The notes below the pieces were generated by a model. That model was not told the origin of the DNA. It saw only the letters and a list, made by a program, of their open reading frames with translations, and did not search any database. Made by a program: the position numbers and the translations under genes. From Bacillota bacterium (GTDB lineage: Bacteria > Bacillota > Clostridia > Christensenellales > UMGS416), in the NCBI GenBank assembly GCA_023421955.1, contig JAEZSE010000017.1, positions 1 through 63,824 of the forward strand: 63,824 bases of DNA. The letters are read 5' to 3'. Positions 26,218 through 34,921 of this stretch are shown in pieces (within the stretch, counting starts at the first letter, position 1; every line of letters starts with the position of its first letter).

Positions 26218-26834
26218 TTGGCGGGTTCCTCCCAGCGTTTTGTCAGGTTGTGCGGCACACCCAGCCAGTCCAGCGCCTTGCCGGCCACAAAGGCCACGGC
26301 GTCGTCCAGCGTCTGGGGCTTGTTGTAGAAGCCCGGCATTGCCGGCAGGATGCCGGCGCCCATGCGGGCAAGCTTCAGCATGTTTTCAAGGTGGATGGCG
26401 TTAAGCGGCGTCTCGCGGGGCACGATCAGCAGCCTGCGGCCCTCTTTGAGCGCCACATCGGCTGCGCGGCAGAGGAGCGTCTTGCCTGTGCCGCAGACAA
26501 TCTCACCCAGTGTGCTCATCGAACAGGGAATGATCACAACGGCATCCACCAGGTTGGAGCCGCTGGCAATGGCGGAAAACAGGTTGCCGTTGTCCTCCAG
26601 GGTGAGCCTGCCGGTCCGCTTTGCCAGCGCACCGGCCCATTCTTCCAGCGCCTGCCCCATTTCATGGGCGAACACATTTCTGCCGTTGTCAGTGCAGACC
26701 AGATGGATCACAGCGCCCTGCTCCAGCAGTGTTTCCGTGAGCCTAACCGCGTAGGGGCTACCGCTGGCACCGGTGATGCCGAGGACGATAGTCTTCTCAA
26801 TGCACTCCAAAAAAGTTCTTCCGTTATCCTTCAT
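26214..26834 (-). CDS. ubiX: Flavin prenyltransferase UbiX
   Basis: 206 residues. Makes prenylated FMN, the cofactor of UbiD decarboxylases, from FMN and dimethylallyl phosphate. Seen: GITGASGSPYAVRL, the IPCSMSTLGEIVCG segment, RRLLIVPRETPLNAIHLENML and GAGILPAMPGFYNKP. Its ribosome-binding site GGAAGGAG belongs to a hairpin-rich repeat just upstream. Coupled to the importer genes by an ATGA overlap. Confidence 0.95.
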   Translation of the reverse strand: MKDNGRTFLECIEKTIVLGITGASGSPYAVRLTETLLEQGAVIHLVCTDNGRNVFAHEMGQALEEWAGALAKRTGRLTLEDNGNLFSAIASGSNLVDAVVIIPCSMSTLGEIVCGTGKTLLCRAADVALKEGRRLLIVPRETPLNAIHLENMLKLARMGAGILPAMPGFYNKPQTLDDAVAFVAGKALDWLGVPHNLTKRWEEPAK

Positions 26835-26844
26835 TTAGAACTCC

Positions 26845-26885
26845 TTCCGCCGCCTCGGGCGGCACCTCCCTCAAGAGGGAGGTAG
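26845..26885. repeat. Double-hairpin repeat ahead of ubiX
   Basis: Two adjacent stem-loops, CCGCC-GCCTCGGGCGG and ACCTCCCTC-AAG-AGGGAGGT. The outer flank supplies the ubiX Shine-Dalgarno sequence. Separate from, but close to, repeat copy B. Confidence 0.5.
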
Positions 26886-26919
26886 GGAGAGAATGAAAAT
26901 TGGGTATTCTACTAAAATT

Positions 26920-27050
26920 CCCTACCCCCTTCATAGAGGGGGGATGTCGGCCTCAGGCGACAGGCATTAGCCTCCGGCTTTGCGTAGTGTCAGCGAAGCT
27001 GATACAGGAGTAAAGCCGAGCATTGCATAGCAATGCGATGAGGGGGAGTT
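26920..27050 (-). repeat. Dispersed intergenic repeat, copy B
   Basis: Inverted relative to copy A (708-838) and of the same length. Begins right at the ubiA stop codon. Shares the C-rich start, the GCATTG hairpin, GGAGGCTAATGCCTGTC, GACATCCCCCCT and AAGGGGGTAGGGA. Lies between ubiA and ubiX, so it is transcribed if the operon continues through it. Confidence 0.65.
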
Positions 27051-27957
27051 ATAGTAATGCATCCACTACTCCCGCCACCAGGAGAACCAAGCTCACAATC
27101 TGGTTGATGCTGTAGGAGGCGATCTTCACGTTCCCCAGGTTTTCCGGCGACACCAGCCGGTGCTCCACCACAAACAGTACCGCAATCGCAAGCACACCTG
27201 CGCCATAAATCCAGCCCAACCGGGGCTCCAGAATGCCCACGGCAGCCAGAAGCAGCGCTGCCAGGAAGTGGAACACCGCCGCGATCGCGAGAGCATGCTT
27301 CACTCCGAACCGCACAGGGATGGAATGCAGGCCGTTTTGCCGGTCAAAGTCATAATCCTGTGTGCCATAAATGATGTCAAAGCCGGCCACCCACAGCGTG
27401 TTGGCAGCGCCCATCGCAAGCGGTGTGAGCGAAAAGCAGCCGGTGACTGCCAGCCAGGCACCCACTGGCGCGCAGGCCGTAGTGACACCAAGGATCAAGT
27501 GGCACAACCAGGTGAAGCGCTTGGTGTAGGAATAGCCAATCATCAAAACAAGCGCCACCGGTGACAGCAGCAGGCACAGAGGGTTCAGCAGCGCGGCGGA
27601 AATCGCCATTACGGCAAAGCATACGGCGGAAAACACGAGCACCTCTGTTTTACCCATCAGCTTGCGGGGCAGCTGGCGCATCGCCGTGCGGGGATTCAAC
27701 CCATCAATCTCAGCGTCAATGGCGCGGTTCAAGGCATTGGCACCGGTGCGGGCACCCAGCAAAGCCAGCAGGATCCAGACAATCTGGCGCGGCGCAGGCA
27801 GGCCGCCGGCAGCCAGCAGCATGGCCACCGCGGCGAACGACAGCGAAAACACCGTGTGGGAAAACATCACAAGCGTGCCATAATCACGGATCTTGCGGGT
27901 AACCCGCAAGCCCACGCGGCGCAGCGAATCAGATGCCATAGCTGGCCCACTTTCCAT
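27049..27957 (-). CDS. ubiA: UbiA-family prenyltransferase (MqnP/UbiA type)
   Basis: 302 residues, about eight or nine helices. The two Asp-rich Mg-binding motifs are present: NRAIDAEID and, in the second half, DIIYGTQDYDFD. Transfers a polyprenyl chain to an aromatic acid in the membrane. With adjacent ubiD and ubiX this trio matches the late steps (prenylation, decarboxylation) of ubiquinone-like or futalosine-route menaquinone synthesis. Start at 27957 overlaps ubiD; ATG 27939 is an alternative. Confidence 0.92.
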   Translation of the reverse strand: MESGPAMASDSLRRVGLRVTRKIRDYGTLVMFSHTVFSLSFAAVAMLLAAGGLPAPRQIVWILLALLGARTGANALNRAIDAEIDGLNPRTAMRQLPRKLMGKTEVLVFSAVCFAVMAISAALLNPLCLLLSPVALVLMIGYSYTKRFTWLCHLILGVTTACAPVGAWLAVTGCFSLTPLAMGAANTLWVAGFDIIYGTQDYDFDRQNGLHSIPVRFGVKHALAIAAVFHFLAALLLAAVGILEPRLGWIYGAGVLAIAVLFVVEHRLVSPENLGNVKIASYSINQIVSLVLLVAGVVDALL

Positions 27958-29374
27958 CCACCAAGGCCTTGATCTCTTCGGTCATGGCGATGTCATCAGG
28001 CCAAGGCCGTGTGTGGCCTTCATCTGGCCATTTCTTTGTGGCATCGATGCCAAGTCGCGCGCCATAGTGCGGCAGGCTGGAAGCATGATCCAGCGCATCC
28101 AGCGGGCCCTCGCTGATCACCAGGTCGCGGCGGGCATCAATGTTGTTGAACACCTTCCACGCCACAGTGGAAATATCCTGCGGGGAAACATCGCCATCCA
28201 CCACCACGATCATCTTGGTATACATCATCTGGCCCATGCCCCAGAGTGCGTTCATCAGCTTGCGTGCGTGGCCGGGGAAACGCTTTTGGATCGAGATAAT
28301 CACACAGTTGTGAAACACACCCTCCAGTGGGAAGTTGATGTCCACAATCTCCGGCAGCTGCAGCTTCAGCAGCGGCAGAAAAATCCGCTCGGTGGCTTTG
28401 CCGAGGAAGCAATCCTCCATGGGCGGCTTGCCCACCACCGTGGCCGGATAAACCGGTTTTGCCTTGTGGGTGATGCACTCCACATGAAACACGGGGTAAT
28501 CGTCAGCCAGCGAATAATAGCCGGTATGGTCACCAAAAGGGCCCTCACGGCGGAGCGGCTCATTTGCGTCCACATATCCCTCCAGCACAAACTCGGCGTC
28601 AGCGGGCACATAGATCTCGTTGGTGACCGATTTTACCATGCTCACCGGTGATTTGCGCAAAAAACCGGCAAACAGCATCTCATCAATGATGGAGGGCAGC
28701 GGAGCGGTGGCGGCGTAGGTGATAGCTGGATCACAGCCCAACGCCACAGAAACGGCCATTTTGCCGCCCAGCGCCTTGTATTTTTCGAAGATCGCCCGGC
28801 CATCCTTGTGCAGATGCCAGTGCATCCCGGTAGTAGTATTGTCATACACCTGCAAGCGGTACATACCGCAGTTTTGCGTACCGCTCTCCGGATCGCGGGC
28901 GAACACCAGCGGCAGCGTGAAGAACCTGCCGGCATCTCCAGGCCAGCACTTGAGCACAGGAAGTGTGGATAGGTCAGGAGACTTATCAACGACTTCCTGG
29001 CAAGCACCTCGGCCAGAAAGCTTCTTGGGGAACACACCTGCCAGGCGGGTGAGCCGGGGTACCGCCTTGACTTGATTGATGAGACCGATATATTGGCTGA
29101 TTTCAAAATACTCGGCGATTTCTGCGCCGATCTCATCCAGATTGCCCACACCAAGCGCCGAGGCCATGCGCTCCATCGTGCCGAAAGCATTGATCAACAC
29201 TGGGTATTTTGAGCCCTTCACCCGTTCAAACAGCAGCGCAGGCCCGCCTGATTTCACGACCCGGTCCGTGATCTCGGTGATCTCCAGCTCCGGATCCACC
29301 TCCACGGTGACCCGCTTGAGCTGCCCGGCCTTCTCCAGCCGGCTGACGAATTCCTGTAGATCCTTGTATGCCAT
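27929..29374 (-). CDS. ubiD: UbiD-family prenyl-FMN-dependent decarboxylase
   Basis: 481 residues, the normal length. Decarboxylates the prenylated aromatic acid using the cofactor from UbiX. Seen: YRLQVYDNTTTGMHWHLHKD, EGPFGDHTGYYS (the Glu/Arg-containing active-site region), NCVIISIQKRFPGHARKLM and the C-terminal DATKKWPDEG. First gene of the operon, with a good promoter 40 bases upstream. The protein begins MAYKDLQEFVSRLEKAG, typical of the family. Confidence 0.95.
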   Translation of the reverse strand: MAYKDLQEFVSRLEKAGQLKRVTVEVDPELEITEITDRVVKSGGPALLFERVKGSKYPVLINAFGTMERMASALGVGNLDEIGAEIAEYFEISQYIGLINQVKAVPRLTRLAGVFPKKLSGRGACQEVVDKSPDLSTLPVLKCWPGDAGRFFTLPLVFARDPESGTQNCGMYRLQVYDNTTTGMHWHLHKDGRAIFEKYKALGGKMAVSVALGCDPAITYAATAPLPSIIDEMLFAGFLRKSPVSMVKSVTNEIYVPADAEFVLEGYVDANEPLRREGPFGDHTGYYSLADDYPVFHVECITHKAKPVYPATVVGKPPMEDCFLGKATERIFLPLLKLQLPEIVDINFPLEGVFHNCVIISIQKRFPGHARKLMNALWGMGQMMYTKMIVVVDGDVSPQDISTVAWKVFNNIDARRDLVISEGPLDALDHASSLPHYGARLGIDATKKWPDEGHTRPWPDDIAMTEEIKALVDGKWASYGI

Positions 29375-29409
29375 TGGGTTTCCTTTGACTGAGTATTTTC
29401 GACAGGTTC

Positions 29410-29437
29410 AGTATACCACAAACGACGATTGGCACAA
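29410..29437 (-). promoter_or_regulatory. Promoter of the ubiD-ubiA-ubiX-importer operon
   Basis: Minus strand TTGTGC (29432-29437), 16-base spacer, TATACT (29410-29415), about 36 bases before the ubiD ATG. Confidence 0.65.
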
Positions 29438-29455
29438 CATGACGGTCCATCACAA

Positions 29456-29482
29456 AACGGGCGGGTCGAAGCCCGCCCGGTG
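29456..29482 (-). terminator. Probable terminator behind the decayed gene
   Basis: GGGCGGG-CTTCGA-CCCGCCC hairpin followed on the minus strand by GTTTTG. Short T run, so only probable. Confidence 0.5.
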
Positions 29483-29499
29483 ATGGCCTTGATGGCGTT

Positions 29500-29685
29500 G
29501 AGGGCATTCAAGCTCGCCAGTACGCTGCCAAGCACATACGCATCCGCACCGATTTGCTTGGCTTGGTTGCCGCCAATCGGGATGCTTGCTGCAGAATGGC
29601 AATCGTCTCCTCTTTGTGCTAGATATCCAGATTGGTGCAATCCACCAGAATCATCTCTTTGCCGCTGACCATCATCAGGCAGATT
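29500..29685 (-). pseudogene. Remnant of a small protein gene
   Basis: On the minus strand a frame reads MMVSGKEMILVDCTNLDI, an in-frame TAG, then KEETIAILQQASRLAATKPS, followed by a frame change. The strand-helix pattern looks like a short STAS-like cytosolic protein, but I cannot name the family with certainty. The stop and frame loss mark it as decayed. It is followed by a hairpin at 29456-29482. Confidence 0.35.
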
Positions 29686-29731
29686 CCAGCTGTTCAAGCG
29701 TGTCTTATAACAATAGTTTCATATTTCGTCA

Positions 29732-29867
29732 TTGTGATCACAAATACTATGTTTACCGTTGTGTGTTTATATCATATTATGATTGGGTAAATTGTTATTG
29801 CACACACACTATAGTACAAAAAATGGCAATGCCTGTCATTGCGTTTCCAGGGGACTTCTCCTATAAT
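29732..29867 (+). promoter_or_regulatory. Sortase promoter region with two dyads
   Basis: TTGCGT (29839-29844), 17-base spacer, TATAAT (29862-29867). The inverted repeat GCAATG-CCTGT-CATTGC (29826-29842) overlaps the -35 box. Farther up lies a perfect 12-base palindrome, TTGTGATCACAA (29732-29743). Both are candidate regulator sites. The rest of the interval is AT-rich without genes. Confidence 0.55.
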
Positions 29868-29899
29868 GGCAATATCTGAACAAAAGCGGAGGCTTGTCG

Positions 29900-30628
29900 A
29901 TGTCCGAATGGCTCAGAAAAACGCTAAGGATCACGGGGATGGTGCTCATCACCGCATCTCTCTGCGCCATAGGATATGCAGCCTACACGCTCATCTCCAC
30001 GGAGATATCCACAAATCAGGGCCTGGACGATGTGGAACAAATGCTGCGTGACTTCGAAGCCTTCACTGGGTATCCCGAAGGCAGCGCACTGCCCACGAAT
30101 ATGGCCGGAGGTGGCGATAATCCAACCAATACTCCTGACGAAAGCGCCATCGCCACAGAGACAGAGACTGCCGCAAGCGCCGCACCGGAAGCGACCAGCG
30201 GCGAGGCCACAGACGCACCCGACAACGGGCCGGCTAAAAAGCCGATCTATCTAGGCAAGTTGGTGTTCCCCTCGCTGGGCCGCAGTGTGGCCGTGCGGGA
30301 AGGTGCGACGAAAGCCGACCTCGCCAGCGGTGCGGCACACCACCCGAGGAGCTCACCGGCCGGCGCGGTGGGAAACTGCGTGATCTTTGGCCATAGAAAC
30401 ACAGTGTTTCGCGGCTTTGATAAACTGAAAGACGGTGACACGGTCAAACTGGAAGTGCCTGGTGCCACCTATTCCTACCGGATCGCGTCCATGGCAGTGG
30501 TAGAACCGGATGATCGGCGCATTTTCAAAGCCTATGGCGAAAAAGTAATGACACTGGTGACCTGCTACCCATTCCACTATGCAGGCTCTGCACCGCAGCG
30601 CTACATTGTGGTGTGTGTGCTGGACTGA
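29900..30628 (+). CDS. srtD: Class D sortase
   Basis: 242 residues: N-terminal membrane helix (about 12-32), a disordered Thr/Glu/Ala linker (70-112), then the sortase barrel. Catalytic residues are all visible: His165 in CVIFGHRN, Cys222 in the class D/E-like TLVTCYPF motif, Arg234 in APQRYIV. It would cleave a wall-sorting signal between Thr and Gly and attach the protein to the wall. The only sorting-signal-like proteins in the window are the two CnaB giants 4-9 kb downstream. ATG at 29900 has GGAGG seven bases ahead. Confidence 0.93.
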   Translation: MSEWLRKTLRITGMVLITASLCAIGYAAYTLISTEISTNQGLDDVEQMLRDFEAFTGYPEGSALPTNMAGGGDNPTNTPDESAIATETETAASAAPEATSGEATDAPDNGPAKKPIYLGKLVFPSLGRSVAVREGATKADLASGAAHHPRSSPAGAVGNCVIFGHRNTVFRGFDKLKDGDTVKLEVPGATYSYRIASMAVVEPDDRRIFKAYGEKVMTLVTCYPFHYAGSAPQRYIVVCVLD

Positions 30629-30657
30629 GAAACATCTGGTATGAGCCATATTAGGCT

Positions 30658-30685
30658 TTGATATCGACTGAATCAGTGGTATAAT
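30658..30685 (+). promoter_or_regulatory. Promoter of the BTAD regulator gene
   Basis: TTGATA, 16-base spacer, TATAAT, about 70 bases before the start codon and only 30 after the sortase stop. Confidence 0.6.
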
Positions 30686-30756
30686 TGCTGCACTCCCAAA
30701 TATCATGATCTTTGAATATACAACAGACCAGTGACGATGCTGAATCGGGGAGATCA

Positions 30757-31974
30757 ATGAATCCAACAGACAACGCAAACGATAACCGGATGCCATTGAC
30801 GCTGCACATGTTCGGCGTGTTTTATGCTGCCCGTGGCGAAGTTGTTTTGACAGACAAGTTGAAGAGGAGCCGGCAGCTGGAGGGGCTGTTGAAATATCTG
30901 GTTGCCTATCGGGGCCGCTTTGTGGCTCCGGAGGAGCTGGTGGACGCGTTATGGGAAAACCGCAGCTGCGACAACCCGGCCAAGGCCGTGCAAAACCTCG
31001 TATATCGCCTGCGCGTACTGATCGACCTGCCTGATAGCCCCAGCCACATCCTCTATGTGAACGGCGGCTACGGCTGGAACACACAAGCTTGCTATGTGTT
31101 GGATTTGGAGGAATTTGACCGGGCGATGGATGGAGCATCAGCATCCCTACGGGCCGGCAAACCGGATACAGCACTATTCTTTCAGGCACTGGGCCATTAT
31201 GTGATGGATTTTCTGGCCAATTCAGTCTATGACCTTTGGACGGTCTCCATCCGCCAGGCCTACAAACTGAAGTATACCAACTGTGTGGAAACGCTTCTTC
31301 GTTTGCTTTCCGACGAAGAACGCCATCAGGAGATCATCGAAGTCTGCGAAAAAGCAATGGCGATTGATCCCTATGATGAAAAGGTGCACGCGGCGTTTCT
31401 AAGAGCGCTGGCGGCCACAAACCGAATCGCTCACGCCCGCATGCACTACAGCTATATCACCGAGTTGCTCTACCGCGAACTGGGTGTGTCACCCTCAGCA
31501 GAGCTGAAGGCCGCCTACGCGCAGATCAGCGGCCACTCAAAGTTTGTGCAGCATGACATTGACTCTATCGTGGGCACCTTCAACGAGGAGCGGGCGGCCG
31601 ACGGCCCCTACTTCTGCGATGAGGAGATCTTCCACGAGTTGTTCAAGCTGGAGCGGCGGCGCCTGCAGCGCAATGGGCAGTCCAACTGCCTGCTTTTAGT
31701 CACCATCAGCAACCACAACTACGGCATGCCACCGCCGGACGCGCTGAAGGCCGCCCGGACGCTTTTAAAGGATGTGTTGATGCAGAGCCTGCGAAAAGGT
31801 GATGTTGTCTGTATGTGGAACGATGCGCAGGTGCTCGTGATGCTCTCGGGTCTCACTTATGAAGATGCGGAGATGATCTCCGGCAGGATCATCAACAAGT
31901 TCCACAAGGCGTGGAGCGGCGCGCCGCTGATGCTGCAGAGGAAGATCAGCCCGGTGCAAGCGGAGGTAGGGTAA
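30757..31974 (+). CDS. SARP/BTAD-type transcriptional regulator with degenerate cyclase-like C-terminus
   Basis: 405 residues. Residues about 10-100: OmpR-like winged helix (LTLHMFGVFYAARG, RSRQLEGLLKYLVAYRGRFV, ALWENRSCDNPAKAVQNLVYRLR, GGYGWN). Residues about 110-250: bacterial transcriptional activator domain made of TPR-like helices (VCEKAMAIDPYDEKVHAAFLRAL, YRELGVSPSAEL). The last 110 residues (SNCLLLVTISN, SLRKGDVVCMWNDAQVLVMLSGLTYEDAEMISGRI) have the layout of a GGDEF/adenylyl-cyclase palm domain without the GG(D/E)EF signature. GGGGAG precedes the ATG. Located between the sortase and a c-di-GMP enzyme; likely regulator of the surface-protein locus. Confidence 0.85.
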   Translation: MNPTDNANDNRMPLTLHMFGVFYAARGEVVLTDKLKRSRQLEGLLKYLVAYRGRFVAPEELVDALWENRSCDNPAKAVQNLVYRLRVLIDLPDSPSHILYVNGGYGWNTQACYVLDLEEFDRAMDGASASLRAGKPDTALFFQALGHYVMDFLANSVYDLWTVSIRQAYKLKYTNCVETLLRLLSDEERHQEIIEVCEKAMAIDPYDEKVHAAFLRALAATNRIAHARMHYSYITELLYRELGVSPSAELKAAYAQISGHSKFVQHDIDSIVGTFNEERAADGPYFCDEEIFHELFKLERRRLQRNGQSNCLLLVTISNHNYGMPPPDALKAARTLLKDVLMQSLRKGDVVCMWNDAQVLVMLSGLTYEDAEMISGRIINKFHKAWSGAPLMLQRKISPVQAEVG

Positions 31975-32103
31975 ATTATACAAACTGGATGCGATGAAAG
32001 CGGGCATATACCAGCTTTTTTATTTGGCTGTGAATTCAACGAAAACAGCTGCTATTGTTGATAATAACAGCTGTCATGCAATCCTGTCAGACGGTCAAAC
32101 TCC

Positions 32104-34563
32104 TTACTCTTCCATATCAGAGGTATTTATCTCAAGGTGGGCTTGCATCGCCAGCAGCCTTTCGAAGTCAGAGGAACACATGGGCTTATAATAATAGAAT
32201 CCTTGAATTTCATCACACATTTTCTGCATGAGGAAATCATGCTGTGTCTTCGTCTCCACACCCTCAGCGATAACATTCAATCCCAGGCTCTTTGCCAACA
32301 CGATGATTGACTTGGTGATTGCCTGGTCTTTCGGGCCCATGTCAATGCCATGCACAAATGGCATCGGGATCTTGATCCGGTCCACTGGCAGCTGCTTCAA
32401 GTGGTTCATGGAGGAATACTCAGTGCCAAAATCGTCGATGGCAATGCGAACACCCATCCCGCGGAGCATGTTCAATGCCTCAATGATATATCCCTGCTCC
32501 CGCATTGCGATGCTCTCAGTGATTTCCAATTCCAGGCAAGAGGGGTCAAACCCCGTGTCGTTCAGAATGGACTGCACCTCGCTGACGATGTTGTGGTTCT
32601 GGAACTGGCGGACAGACAGATTGACGCCCACCCGGACTGCGGGATATCCAGCATTTTGCCAGGCTTTGTTTTGCGTGCAGGCCGTGCGCAACACCCATTC
32701 ACCAATCGGCAATATTAAGCCAGTTTGCTCTGCAATGGAGATGAACTTGCCGGGCAGCACCAGCCCCATCTCCGGATGGTTCCACCGGATCAGTGCCTCG
32801 GCCCCCACAATGCGGTTGGTACTGCAATTGATCTGAGGCTGATAGTAAATTTCAAATTCTCCCCGCTCCAGCGCCCGGAACAAGTGATTGGAAATTCGCA
32901 TCGTTTCCAGCACCTTGTTCTTGATCCCTTCGCTGCACATCACAAACTGATTCTTACCCTTTTCCTTGGCACGGTACATTGCGATGTCGGCATTCTTGAT
33001 CAGTGCCTCGCTGTCCTCTCCGTCCGGCGGGCAAACAGCCACACCAACAGAGGTGCTGATGAAGCACTCCTGGTTGTTCAAAACGAATGGCTCGCGGAAG
33101 CTTCCTAGAACTTTCTCGGCAACGGTTTCGATTGCTTTCACATCTGTGATGTTTTCCGTCATGATGACAAATTCATCGCCACCCAATCTGGCAATCGTGT
33201 CACTGTCGCGCAGGATGGCCTTAAGGCGTTTGGACACTTCAATCAGCAGAAGGTCACCTGCCAAGTGCCCCATGGAATCATTGATCATCTTAAAACCATC
33301 AAGATCAAGAAACATAATTGCCAGCAGCCTTTCTGAGCGCCGGGCCAATTGGATCCCATGATTCAAATGCTCTGAGAAATGAAGGCGGTTGGGCAATCCT
33401 GTCAAGTGGTCATGATAGGCCAAATAGGATATTTTGTCCTGCGCTTTTCTGCGTTCGGCCACCTCCTTCTGTAGTTCCTCAGTAACAGACCTCAGTTCGT
33501 GTTCGTCATCAATTATGCGCTTGCGTGACTCATGCATCTTGTCCAGCATGGAATTGATCTCACCGGTCATGGCAGAGAGTTCATCACAATACCCGTCAGG
33601 CTTCAGGCGTTCCGATGGTTCGTCATGCTCCCCAATGTCTTTAATCGCTCTGCTCATCGACAGCACTCTCGACAGGATCACTCTGTTTGTATAAAAAAGG
33701 ATGAGCAATGTGAAGATCAGGCTGGACACGCTTAGTGCAATCAGAACCGAAAGGATGCTGGTGTTTACAACCATACTCATATCGCGGTTCATTGTAATGC
33801 TCACCGTGACTGCCGGCCGTCCAACCAAATCATACAGCATTGTGGAGCCCTGGATGGATTTTTCCGATATTGCACGCACATAAACATCAGACCGGCCCAT
33901 CTTTCTTTCAAACCGGATTTCCTGTGCAATGGCGCTATCCATAACAATCTTTTGATTAATCATCGTGGACAGATATGCAATCTCTTTGCTGTTCAAATAT
34001 CGGTAAATGGCAAGGTAGCCGTTGATGGGCCCCTCCCCGTTACTGGTGAGGACCGGAGTGATGGCAATCAGCATGGCACCGTCAGAGACTTTCAGCATTC
34101 CCTGGACGCCAGAGTCCATGTGGCTGCCCACAAGCTGCTGAATCTGTTTTTTCACTGCGTCAGGCACCGGTTCAAGAGCAGTGGCGTCATCATTCACCTG
34201 CTGGGCAAACACAAACTCACCTGATTGGTTCATATATATCATGGAATCCAGCCGAAGGTTTTCAAAAAATGAAGCCCCGAGGTTGCCGTCAACAAACTCC
34301 TGATTCCCGTCTTGCACAAATTGGTAGGCATCATCCCATTCAGCCCAGTCAATAACAGTCTTCTTCAGGTCATCCAGTTCAAAATTGATGGCAATGGCGA
34401 TTTGGCTCATGCGTTCCGATACAAAATCTTTCTCCAGGTTCTTGATATTCCTCAACAAGTATGAATTCATAATCAATACGACCATGATCAGCATGAAAAC
34501 GAACATGCCAACCATCGTTGCAATTGTCCTGGAGCGAATGGACCGGAATAGCTTTTTCCCCAT
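32104..34563 (-). CDS. CHASE4-HAMP-GGDEF-EAL c-di-GMP enzyme
   Basis: 819 residues. Helix at about 12-34; extracellular CHASE4-type sensor (WAEWDDAYQFVQDGN, about 40-265); second helix (about 270-300); HAMP (LSMSRAIKDIGEHDE); coiled linker; GGDEF domain with intact RLGGDEFVIM active site (diguanylate cyclase); EAL domain with GAEALIRWNHP, DDFGTEYSSM and KSLGLNVIAEGVET, so the phosphodiesterase residues also look intact. Either or both activities may work. It stands divergent from the first giant adhesin gene and near the riboswitch-controlled pilus operon. GGAG lies ahead of the ATG at 34563; see also the short overlapping frame starting at 34609. Confidence 0.93.
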   Translation of the reverse strand: MGKKLFRSIRSRTIATMVGMFVFMLIMVVLIMNSYLLRNIKNLEKDFVSERMSQIAIAINFELDDLKKTVIDWAEWDDAYQFVQDGNQEFVDGNLGASFFENLRLDSMIYMNQSGEFVFAQQVNDDATALEPVPDAVKKQIQQLVGSHMDSGVQGMLKVSDGAMLIAITPVLTSNGEGPINGYLAIYRYLNSKEIAYLSTMINQKIVMDSAIAQEIRFERKMGRSDVYVRAISEKSIQGSTMLYDLVGRPAVTVSITMNRDMSMVVNTSILSVLIALSVSSLIFTLLILFYTNRVILSRVLSMSRAIKDIGEHDEPSERLKPDGYCDELSAMTGEINSMLDKMHESRKRIIDDEHELRSVTEELQKEVAERRKAQDKISYLAYHDHLTGLPNRLHFSEHLNHGIQLARRSERLLAIMFLDLDGFKMINDSMGHLAGDLLLIEVSKRLKAILRDSDTIARLGGDEFVIMTENITDVKAIETVAEKVLGSFREPFVLNNQECFISTSVGVAVCPPDGEDSEALIKNADIAMYRAKEKGKNQFVMCSEGIKNKVLETMRISNHLFRALERGEFEIYYQPQINCSTNRIVGAEALIRWNHPEMGLVLPGKFISIAEQTGLILPIGEWVLRTACTQNKAWQNAGYPAVRVGVNLSVRQFQNHNIVSEVQSILNDTGFDPSCLELEITESIAMREQGYIIEALNMLRGMGVRIAIDDFGTEYSSMNHLKQLPVDRIKIPMPFVHGIDMGPKDQAITKSIIVLAKSLGLNVIAEGVETKTQHDFLMQKMCDEIQGFYYYKPMCSSDFERLLAMQAHLEINTSDMEE

Positions 34564-34921
34564 AATATAACTCCATAAAGCAATTCAAGAGCGAAAATAC
34601 TGTTTCCATTGATATACCTCCTCTTATACTTCAATAAACACATAATTGATTCTTTTTCAGCAATTCGGATGATAAAGTCAATAAATTGACCTCACATTAC
34701 CAAACCTCTACATCAGCGCACCCCTCTCTCACCCCAAAACAATAGTACAACACACGCATCAACCTCCCAATTCAAACATATACATTCCCTGACGTCGCAA
34801 ACCCGCGGCTCTTTCCTGCAATCCGCAAAAGCACTGGAAAACCATCCAAAATCAGGGTTTCAAAACAAGCGCCGCAGGAATACTAACAGGGATTTTCCAT
34901 CCAGTACAGGAGGTTGTTACC
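34564..34921. promoter_or_regulatory. Divergent regulatory region between the GGDEF-EAL gene and the first CnaB gene
   Basis: 358 bases without a convincing gene. For the plus strand TTGACC (34686-34691), 17-base spacer, TACATC is a weak promoter candidate, giving a leader of about 200 bases. The leader can fold with a long pairing, ACTGGAAAA near 34830 with TTTTCCATCCAGT near 34895. AGGAGG precedes the ATG at 34922. I do not recognise a known riboswitch class. On the minus strand AGAGGAGG (about 34614-34621) precedes an ATG at 34609 that opens a 76-codon frame overlapping the GGDEF-EAL start. Confidence 0.4.

Noticed and set aside
29732..29743. TTGTGATCACAA palindrome as a CRP or FNR site
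   Set aside because: The half-sites lack the spacing of CRP (TGTGA-N6-TCACA) and of FNR boxes; kept only as an unassigned dyad.
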